Of a stretch of 64,000 nt of DNA, positions 47,016 through 58,100 are shown in pieces. Position 1 is the stretch's first letter, and each line of letters starts with the position of its first letter. A program made the translations under genes and the position numbers. The stretch is from Siphonodentalium dalli. Its lineage: Eukaryota; Mollusca; Scaphopoda; Gadilida; Siphonodentaliidae. The notes under the pieces are model-generated. The model was not told the origin of the DNA. It did not search any database and saw only the letters and a program-made list of their open reading frames with translations. The stretch covers positions 69,167,980 to 69,231,979 of the forward strand of contig CP136063.1 of the NCBI GenBank assembly GCA_032622095.1. The letters run 5' to 3'.

Positions 47016-48072
47016 TAGCAGTTGTGGGGACACACTAAAAGTTGTATGCCTAGTCCGAGTATTAAATATGTACTGGAGAATTTCAATTCGTTTATTTAAT
47101 AATTGACATTAAAAGAGGCCCTGTTCGGTGTAAATTGACACATGGAGTGTCATGGGATAGGTGCCATTAGCGTCAGATATCTTTAAAAGGCCACGTACCG
47201 GTACTACTAATTAATTTAACTAAATAATTAATTAATTATTTACCAAAAATTGTTGGAATCTGTTTTTTTATTTATTATTTATTCACAGTGGTAAATTGTG
47301 TCATGTGATTGGTGTCATTGTCACCAGACGAATTAAAGGGAGCTAATAAACAACTATAATTAAATAATTAATCATATACCGAAACTGATTTGGCTCTGCA
47401 TGGTCGCTGGAAATTGATATACAGGGGTATAGATTGATGAGGGGAGTAGCCCGGAGTACCATTGGATACCTTGGTGCTGTTTGCCCAAAAGGCGAACTTG
47501 AAATGATATTATCATAATTATCATATATGAGCACCAAAGAGCGTTCCTTATCAGATTAGACGATATGTAGGAAAATTGATAAACATGGGTCACTTGACCA
47601 GGGTAATAGCATGGGGTATGTAGGCACCATGCATTGACCTCAGCTGACTTAATTAAATGGGGACTAATACATTATATTAGCATAGATGCTCAACAAAGAG
47701 CGTTTAATTTATTGTCAGCTCAGCTGACGATATGTGGGAAAACCGGAAAACAGATGTAATTTGACACGGGTAGTATCACGGGATCGGTGCCGTTTACCTA
47801 AGATGACGCAAAGAGGCACTATAATAATTAGAAATAAAGAGCGTTTATTATCTACGTGAAAGATAGAGGTACGGTAACTTAATTTATTCGGAAAAGTGTC
47901 ATGCAATGGGTGATGTTTACATCAGGTGACTAATCATTGATTTAAATGACTTGAAGACTAATGAAGGGGCTAATCATTTACACATTCTTAATCAGAGCAG
48001 CACGGGTACCCCATACGCTATTTAATATTAATTTTACTTCAGTAAAATAAAATGACACTTTATTTCACTTAA
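47016..48072. other. Divergent intergenic region between Ashwin and PNKP
   Basis: No exon seen. 47340-47960 contains weak periodic words ('aaagagcgtt', 'gatatgtaggaaa', 'gacatggg') at about 150-190-bp spacing, perhaps an old tandem repeat. Confidence 0.5.
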
Positions 48073-48541
48073 AGGTACTCAATCCGATAAAACTCCTCTC
48101 AAATACTATTTCAATGGCTTCGGGGGTCAAAAATATTTGATTCGAGTCGAGGAAGTCACCCATCAAAGCTCAGATTTGTTAGATATCGATTTTAGAAATC
48201 TATTATTTTTCATTATCGGGAATACTATCTGGCCCAGAACTCAGTCAAAATTGCGTTAAAATTACCACTTGATTTTAGAGTTATCCATCCTTGTCTGTTT
48301 GAATAGATTTGGAGTACACATCCAGAGCAGATTACGGCAGTTATTAGTACTCATCTCGAGAACATAACAAATTTCAAAAATCAATATCTAATAACTCTGA
48401 GCTTTGTTTGATGGGTTCCTCGACTCGAATCAAATATTTTTTACCCCCAAAGACAAAGAAATAGTAATATAGGACCCTCTGATCGGATTGTTGTTGTTGG
48501 AATCTGTTGAGATGGGGACCCTCTTTACGGATTGAGTACCT
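48073..48541. mobile_element. AGGTACTCAATC-ended element at TTAA, copy 3
   Basis: Ends AGGTACTCAATCCGAT / GATTGAGTACCT, with TTAA at 48069-48072 and 48542-48545. It is inserted into a run of 'tttcacttaagtaaaa' words that continue on both sides, about 250 bp upstream of the PNKP promoter. Very similar to copy 2. Confidence 0.92.
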
Positions 48542-48788
48542 TTAAGAAAATGGCGTTTTATTTTACTTAATAAAGTGGGTTTTTTTTATTTTACTTAAGT
48601 GAAATAAAGCGCCATCTACATGGTTTTATTTCACTTAAGTAAAATAATGGAATGTTGACCTGTTGATTGAGCAATCAGGAGCTATAACAATTTTAATCAC
48701 AAAGAGACGTCATCGCTATTAATAGCTTTTGCTGATCCGATGATTTCCCTTTGATGTGTAAATTCGTGTTACGACTTGCAGGTGCGCG

Positions 48789-48843
48789 TGACGTCACAAA
48801 CGTGTTTGAACACATTCGTCGACTGAGGGAAGTTGTTATAAAA
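48789..48843 (+). promoter_or_regulatory. PNKP promoter: CRE palindrome and TATA box
   Basis: TGACGTCA (48789-48796) is a perfect CREB/ATF site; TATAAAA (48837-48843) follows 41 bases later. A start about 25-30 bases further on (around 48870) would give a 5' UTR of some 60 bases before the ATG at 48930. An in-frame TAG near 48876 shows that coding does not extend upstream without splicing. Confidence 0.65.
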
Positions 48844-48929
48844 CCGATTGCGACTGGTTAGCTGGAACATAATAGTAGACACCGGGTAATCGCACACATC
48901 TCAATAATAATCAGATTAAAACGATTACG

Positions 48930-49173
48930 ATGAGCACTTCTCGGCCGAAAAGAAAGGCAGTGGACGACGCGGAAGTGAAGGCGAAGCGTGCGTGTGGGGA
49001 GACTGACCTGGGGAATGACCTCAAGTGGACACAAGTTGGGGAATCCCTGAAAGCAGGGGTTTCCCCGCTCATAGTTCTTGGATCGGATACTCTTCCTGGT
49101 CGAGAGAAGGTTGCTGCATTCGATATAGACTGGACAGTTATCCGAACAGCTAGTGGCAGGAAATTTGCTACAG
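48930..49173 (+). CDS. PNKP: PNKP exon 1
   Basis: Start ATG in ACGATGA context; encodes the basic N-terminus and phosphatase motif FDIDWT, ending in phase 1 at ACAG|gtgctt. The frame continues open past the donor to 49316 but loses similarity there, so the donor is used. Confidence 0.93.
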
Positions 49174-52100
49174 GTGCTTTTTTAAAACGGAAATATTTTA
49201 ATACTTTTGTGGGGATAAAATTGAGAGATTTGACAAATTTGCATTTACTTTGTGAATTCACAGTCAACAGGTCAGGGAGAACCCAAAATCGATGTACTAA
49301 ACCTCGATTTGTGTAAAAAACCTCGATCGAGGTTCTTCGAGACCATGTCACCACTGGTGATATAGTGTGGAGTATTTGATCTTATAAATACCTATGGGAA
49401 CTAGGCCAAATTCACATTTAATAATTAATTGTGCTTGATTGCGCTTAAGCACTAAATGTGAATTTGGCCTCCCATAGGTGTAAGATGAAATACTCCACAC
49501 TATATCACTTACACTATATTACTTCCATTAGTATCATATTTGGTTCCCCTTATATCATGGGTTATATCATGTTTTGACCAGTGATCACATGGTCTTGAAG
49601 AACCTCGATCGAGGTTTTTCACACAAATCGAGGTTTAGTACATCGATTTTGGGTTCTCCCTGACCTGGTCAAGATAACAACAGGCCCTCAGCGCAAATAA
49701 TTGTGCTTGAGCACAAATAATATAATTATGCTGAAGCACAAATAAATTATTTATGCTTAAGCACATTTATTTGCGCTTAAGCGTAAATAAGGAAATTAAA
49801 AACCATTACCTAAACCAAAGGTATTGGAATTTGTGTAAAAAATAGGTTAATTTTTATGACAATATACTCCTCTGAATAAGAATAGATTCAATCTATTCTT
49901 ATTCAGAGGAGTATATTGTCATAAAAACCTATTTTTTGACACAAATTCCAATACCTGTGACCTAACACACCCTGTTGATATCGGCATAGTCCAACACACA
50001 TTAGAAGTTCAAACATGGGGAAGCCTATTTTATTTTTAAGGGAAGATCGAGCTATATTGACTAAATTTAGCTTTTTCGTTATTAATAACTCTCCATAAAT
50101 GAGATTTCGCATATCTAAAACATTGTTACAGTTGAATTACCGATAAAAGTTCAATTAGTCCAATAAGATACCAAAGTTATATTTGTACTTAAGAGCAGAT
50201 AATTGTGATTAAGCTCAAATAATTATGCTTAAGTGAAAATATTTGTGCTTAAGTGCAATGTTTTATGCTTAAGTGCAAATGATTAAAGTGAATTTAGCCT
50301 CCCATACATGATTATATAAATGTTTTAGTTTTAAAATCGACTTTAAAATAAAAATAAAATTATACTTACCTTACTGATATATACTTACTCACTAAATGAG
50401 CCAGCCTGTAAATAAAAAAATAAGTTAAAAAATATACATGTACATGTATACTGCCAATGAAAGTCAAATATATACATTTAGAAAACTTTGTAAACAATTA
50501 AGTGCTCTTGGTCGCCAATGGACACTATATATGCAAGGATACATAGTTACCTATAGACTATAGTGGGGTGGGTACTAAAATATAATTATATACATGTAGG
50601 CTGGTTTCCATCCACATCAGGAATTACTCTGTACACTCCAGTGTATAACATAATAAACTGGAACTAAGCTGGAACAGAGAACATTCGCCTAAATTTGTAG
50701 TTTGGCTCTAGCGTTTTAAAGATATTTTATGGATTTAAAATAAACAGGTGAAAGGAATGATATTAAATGCAAAAATCAAAAAGAGGGATCTTAATATTTG
50801 TTTGTATTTGTCATTTCAATGATTGTGTACAAATAGTATGTCTGAAATTTCAGCTGATAGCATAATTTATTTGCTGTATAGTAAAATATGTTACAGTTAT
50901 AAAGTTATCAGCTTTAATACTGTCATTGCTGTGTATCATATACCGGTACTAGTAGCTAGAAAAGAGAGGTATCTTTTTCTTACTTTTCAAAAATATATCT
51001 TCTCAATCTCATTTTTTAAACACTTTTCTCATTCACTTCTTCAGGTGCTAAGGACTGGGAGTTTTGGGAAGACTGTGTGCCAGCCAAACTCAAACAAGCT
51101 GACAAAGATGGGTATAGAGTGGTATTCTTCACAAATCAAGCTGGTATTGAAAAGGGCAAGTCAAAAGCGGATGACATCAGAACAAAGATAGAAGATATTG
51201 TAAAGAAACTGGCCATCCCTGTTCTAGTGAGTGCACTGATACATATATAACCAGGGTTGTCAAATTTGCCGATGGCAAAAATAATTCAGATTGGGCAAAC
51301 AATATCTTCATTTTGCAAACGTTTTGGCAAGTAAATTTTTAAATCCTCAAGAAAGTTGAAAAACAAATTGTCAATCAATAGCATTAATTTCAGAAAACTC
51401 ATAGAATTTAATTGTGTTAGTGGTGTTAAATTATGTTTGGGTATTTGATTGAATTAGCATCGATGGTGGAGTGATTATTAGTATTTATTGTGGTGTTATT
51501 TACACAGCTATAATCCTCTTTCTACATGTACATGTATGTGCACTTCTGATGAAGCAACCTTTTACGATTTTATTGTTCAGTTATTGTATGATGAACCACA
51601 TTAGAGATATTGATATGAAAAGTCGTTAAAACAGATACTGTCGAAACATAAGACTCAATGTTGCAGAAACTGACAATATCAGTTACACATGTAGCATTTG
51701 GCAATTTCTAAAAAAAATTGGCAAATATAATTTTTATTTGGCAAAATATTGGGTAAAAGTAAATTTCGGTCCACAGCGGACCCTGTTTATAACACTGTGA
51801 GTCTGACTAAAATACAGATTGAGAATACTGCATGTAAAGTCTAGAATAGATATAATATTATGATTTAAGAAATTCTGAGATCCAGGAGATTGATTTCAAA
51901 TCAATAACTAGTATGACACCTTGGTCAACCTTCTTGATGTAAGATGTACTTTAATGCCCTAAATAATCGACTCCTAACAACAGCAGAATTATGGGTAATT
52001 TTTCAGGATTTAGTCAGAAATATGGCTTGTTGCCATATTTCCGACTAAATCCTGAAAAGTTATCCATAATTCTGCTTTGGTTAAGGGGTTGATTATTTAG

Positions 52101-55100
52101 GGCCTTACTATAGTTTTAAAACATTGGTGTCAGTTACTTTAAACAGGTGTAAAGCATCTCTAGATGTCCAACAAAAAGAATTAACCCTTCCATGACTGGA
52201 GCTTCCTGAAACTTTACGAAAACCCTGTGCCAATGGTTTCTCTTATATATGCGAGTCTCCCATAGGGAGCCTCGCATATATAAGATAATACGTTGGCCTA
52301 ACAATATTTAACTTGACCTTAAAGCCAATGCATTCTCTCGACCTACATGTATCATTATATGATTGGTTGTTGAACTTACTCACTATCATCCAAATTTGTC
52401 CGAAGGGAACTACTTGTCAATGAGTATTTAGTTTAGAAAGGGTTAAGCAGAAAAATTATTCTATGCAGCTTTATCATTAGAGACTGTAAATGCACACACT
52501 AATAATTATGTTAACATTCACTCATTTTTTCAGGCCTTTGTGTGTACAGGAGAGAATCACTATAGAAAACCAAGTGTGAATGTCTGGGACTACTTCGCAG
52601 AGAAATGCAATGGTGGGGTGACGGTCAAAAAGTCCAAATGTGTATATGTCGGTGATGCAGCTGGCAGACAAAAAGGATGGGATACAGATAAGACTTCGGA
52701 CTTTTCATGCAGTGACCGAAAATTTGCTGTAAACATAGGGATTAGTGAGTATCTTCATGTTTCTGTAAGATATGAAATTACATAAGTTGGAATCACATGT
52801 GTTAAAGATGGTCTATCTCTTCTAGATCATGCCATGTATCTATACTCTGGCTAACGCCCGTAGAGATCATATTTCACCAGTACAAAACCTGGAATATTTT
52901 TTAAGTTTTGACAGGGAACCTTTGAATAAAGTCGAAAAATAGCGTGGGGAATATATTTCTTAGTTATTATCTGTTTCTTAATAATGTACTTCACTGTAGG
53001 TGTAGGTCCCAACTCAAAATTTCACGATTTAAGTTAATTTGTGAGCGATTTTGTTTCGCGTTGCATACAAATTATGGCATTTTTACTGGGTAATTAATTT
53101 GACGTTTATTGCATATATCAGCTCATAAAAGTCAGAGAAAAGCATGCAATTTTGAGTTGTGACGTTCACCTACAGTGAAGTACATTATTAAGGAAAAGAT
53201 ACCAACTAAGAAATATATTCCCCGCGTTATGTTTTCGACTTTATAAGGTTCCCTGTCAAAACTTCAAAAAGTTCCCAGGTTTTGTACTGGTGAAATATGA
53301 TCTCTACGGGCGTTTGCCAGAGTAGAGATTCATGGCATGGTCTATATCTCTTCCTGACACATTTTATATAGTTTCCGGCGTATAAAATAAGAAATACCAA
53401 TCGAAGACACCTGTCTGGAAAAGCTTTTATAAATTTAATACTGATTTTATTTCGATTTTCTGGTATAACACATAAACAACATTTCGGGACTGTTTTATGG
53501 GCTATTTTTAGAACAGGAACTTAAGGCGTATTCTGAGCAAGAGGGTGAATTCTATCTTGTTAGTACTCTTTCGGGACAGTTTTTTTTATTTTTAAAACAG
53601 AAACTTCAGGGGCATTCAGAGCATAACAAAGTACACTTCTTGTCTCATCTAATATATAGAGGATCTACAACTCGTCCCCAGTTTATAGCGGAATTTACAA
53701 AACGAGTCCAGTAAATTAGGTCTGGACCGAGCCTTTGGCGAGGTCCAGACCTAATTTACTGGACGAGTTTTGTAATTTCCGCTATAAACTGGGGACGAGT
53801 TGTAGATTCTATTTATTACATGATCCAAAACATCGACAAAACATACTTAAATCAACAAATGGAACGAGAAACTAACATCGGCTTCTATAAGACATGCGAT
53901 GACGTTTCACGTAACTATTCGTTGTTTGCCCGCGTAAAGAAATAGTCCCAGATAAATAAAGACTATTTGGCGCTTTTAATGGCGTATATTTAATAACATA
54001 ACTTTTCAAATTCTTCAGTCATGATAGTTTGTTGGAAAAATATTGGAAGTCATAGTATTTTTGAGACGTAGCGTACGGAATGTTAAAAGACCGTAAACCG
54101 GAAGTCAAAGGTCACCTGGCACTATTTCCTGTTATTAAACGAACGTTTAATATCACAATTTATAGAATGGGTTTATTGAATGGAATAATGGTAGGATCAC
54201 GTAATAAATTATATATTGTGTCATAACATTTCAGAGTTCCAGACACCTGAAGAGTATTTCCTGGGTGAAGCAGCGACAAAACAGTGGAAGTGGAAGACCT
54301 TTAATCCGAAAACTGTTGTGAAGGATGAAGACGGACTCGGGTCAGATTCAAAAACAGCATATCACAAAAAAGTAAGTTAAATTCATAGTTAACCCTTTAC
54401 CCAACAGAACGGCCCTGTGCCAATGCATTCTCTTATATATGCGAGTCGACCATAGGTCGCCTCGCATATATAAGAGAATGCATTGGCTTAACACATTAAA
54501 AATTATAAAATTGTTAAAGAATGTAAGAAAAAATGGTAAAAAGTTTTTTTTTTAGGCCAATGCATTCTCTTATATATGCGAGGCGACCTATGGTCGACTC
54601 GCATATATAAGAGAATGCATTGGCACATGGCATAACTGTAACTATCACAATGTGGTCAAGGAGCCGGTTCCAATGATATCCATATTTGTATGGTTCTATT
54701 GAGACAGACCGAAGATATTTTAGGCTGTTGAAGCTTTATTTGGCCGGTTTTGGCCGGTTTGTTGGGTAAAGGGTTAAATTCATAGTAAATACAGGTTTAC
54801 CGCTGAATTGGAGAAACAAAATAAATTATTCAGTTCTAAGTCAAATTGGAATATTTTAAGGCCTTCTGGGAACTTTGTTAGACGTTCCTGTTAATGACCA
54901 AAAACAAATTATTGTGCTGACAGTGTCTCCCCATGTACTTCCACGGAATAATTACTCTTTAGGCATGCTAAGTGTCTTGCCTCGTTACAGCTGATAAGAA
55001 TAACCAACAAGAAAATAATATTATAATCTAAGATGATTTGCTTGAGGTTAGGGTGTTGATATTTAGAGGGGAAGCGTTGAGGGGGCCGAATTGTTAAAAA

Positions 55101-58100
55101 AAAATATTAAAAGTTTTACCTGCCTACAGACCCTAATGTTTTTCAGCTGCGGAAGTAAAGGACTTTTTTGTTTTGGCCTAATCATACCAGTAAGCTGTCA
55201 TTTCACAAAATACTGTATAATAATTTATCGGTGCTTGATTGTTCAATCAAAAATATCTCAAAGGAATATTGTTTAAAGATCTTCTCATATCATGATTCAT
55301 ATCCATCTTTTCCAAGTCTGTATATTTTGCACAAGAAATGACCAGTACTGTTCTACAAAAATGGGTTGGTAAAACTAGTTGAGTTTTCTATTTAACATCT
55401 CATTAATGTCTTGTTTTATTGTTACTAGGAACAAGAGATGATAATAATGGTTGGGCCACCTGCTAGTGGGAAGAGTACATTCCGAAAACGACACCTGGAA
55501 CCACATGGGTATCTTCCAGTCAATAGGGATACATTGGGTACAGCATCAAAATGCCTCAAGGTAAGAACCTGTTTTTACTTTTGAACATCATGTGCAGTAG
55601 TAACAATGGTTACCAGAGAAAAAATTCAGGTAACAAATACCCCAGTTTTGGTCAACTTTTGGAAGAAATAATTCCATATTATGAAAATATATGAAAGTTA
55701 CATCTCAGCTCAACGTGTATTTGCAGTAATCCATATGAGTCGCAAAAAAATAATTCTTCAGTTATCCTTTGTACAGATTCCAGAGATCAAATGTAGGCAA
55801 GGTTGGATGAACTTAATTTGGCCATCGTCTCTGAAAAAGATCTCATTTGGCATACTGCACAACACTAAAAAATTTAATATATTGGCACATGTTTGAGAGA
55901 GTACAATCATTCGTTTATTTGACACTGACAGGTTGTTTATCATATCATAATTGTTTTCTCTAATGCGAGACCATAGACACACCAACATCCACATTTAACA
56001 GCAACTTCCATATCCATCTCTTACATTAAATTACATGTATTAGCAGCCGAATACCAGAAGAGAGGAGCTATGTTTATAACAATATGTGTAAATTATAATG
56101 TATGTTGTGGGTTACATAAATATGTACAAAACATAATTCCATAGTTCTGTAGGGTACTTTCCAATATCAACTATTCCTGACATATGGATGTCTTTATTGT
56201 ATATATTAAACATTAGATTATGTGACCAACCTTGAATAATTGCTATGCTTTCTGTTATTTCTGTCAGAAAATCATGGGCAGGGAATGTTCTCAGATTTCC
56301 AAAGAAGATGTCATTGAAATAGAGAATAATAACTTTTTCGAACTGGTGACATGAAATTATTTATGAGAGGCAGGGACGTTGTACAAACTCGAGCGCTTGT
56401 GTAATGTGCTCGAGTATTTTACAAAATAGTCCCTGCCTTGAATGAATTATTGCACATCACCAGTTCAATCAAGTGAATATTCTCCACTATAAACATCTGA
56501 TTTACCAGAAATCCGAATAATACCGCCATTATAACCATGACCGTCATGACGCATACATTTTGATAATGCGTATGAATACTTAACGTGCTAGTTAAAGTGA
56601 CATAATTCACAAGTGAAATTATCGTTTTTAATTACTCGACAAATCAAGGTAAATCATACATAGGAATGTAATAAATAAGCATAATTACTTACCTGTAAAT
56701 GTATTTTGTGGCGTTAGCTAACCACATTGTAATATATGCGACATGTCTATATTTATTTTGTACATATATCTTTTATTTTATGTGTGTATCTATAAAAATG
56801 TAATCCTTTCTCCTTCTTTCTTATGCAGTTTACTAAAGAATATTTGAAAGAGGGGAAAAGTGTAATTGTTGACAACACCAATCCACATAACAATACAAGA
56901 ATAGAATACATCAGATTGGCCAAAGATAAAGGTTAGTTTTATCACTAGGTCAAATCACACTAAGGCCAAAGAAAAAAACACTTGTGGTTTGGGTTTCCCT
57001 ACCTTTTGAAAAAAATTTATATAAACAAAAATAAAATAATTTTCAATGTCTCAAAATGAGTTGTTATCTGGCAAAGCATTGTTTTTATTACAGTTTATAC
57101 AGAGATATTCAAAACTAATGTATCAAAATCTTGCAGAAGATACAAAAAGCCATAAGAATATGTCAAAATCAAAATCAAATAAATTAAAATAATAAAATGT
57201 TTAGCCTACATACCGACCCTATTTTTTTCTGGCATGTAACCCAAACCAGATGTTTATTTTACTTTGGCCTAATGGAAATGGCTACTAATTTTTTGTAGTG
57301 GGTACATTAACCCTTCCATGACTGGAGCTTCCTGATATTTTGCGAAAAACCTGTGCCCATGCATTATCTTATATATGCAAGTCTCCCATAGGGAGCCTTG
57401 CATATATAAGAGTTTGACCTTGTTACCCAGTGCATTCTGCTATATATGCAAGGCTCCCAATGGGAGACTCGTATATATAAGAGAATGCACTGGCACAGGA
57501 TCTTTAATACATGTACCAGTGCAGCTCCCACCATGAAATGGTTATTACATAAATTTGAAAAAAATCAGAACTTAGAAATAGGCAGAATTTTCAGCAGAAT
57601 GGCATACCTATAAATATGTATGCAAGTTTCATCAACGTTTATACTTCATTCAAACTGATTCATTTGATGGACATGTATAACATCCATTAAATATTATTAT
57701 GACTGTATAGTAAGCAGTCTATAAATGATTTTGTCTAGGTATACCCTAACTAAATACATTAATATAATAATAGAAACAACTAATAGATTCATCACAGCAG
57801 CCATGCAAATTTGAGGTGAACAACTGTTCAGTTCGCCTGGAGGTGTTCTAAAATGAAAATGCCGCGAACGAAAAACATGTAGTGCCAAAGTTTTATAAAT
57901 GCAGGTCTCACAATAACTAGTTAATTTTTGCTCAATCAAGTCCCAAAATGAGACATTCAAATTTGTTTATGGTAGTTCATTGAGTTACACATCTATAGTT
58001 AATAATACCAGTAGTGATTATAACAGTTTGTGTAACTCTCCTGCTAACCTGTGGTATGGGTTACCTGAGCACAAACCAGGTGATTGACAAATAGGTTACA

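Larger units (their letters stand above)
49174..51044. other. PNKP: PNKP intron 1
   Basis: Donor gtgctt, acceptor 'cacttcttcag'. Holds the CAGGTC-ended element (49268-49667), a 'gcttaagcacaaat' array (49690-49800 and 50190-50290) and a foldback element (49820-49965). The remainder to 51044 is AT-rich with nothing recognised. Confidence 0.85.

Noticed and set aside
49174-49316. Continuation of the PNKP exon 1 frame
   Set aside because: Similarity to PNKP stops exactly at the GT donor and resumes at 51045 in phase.
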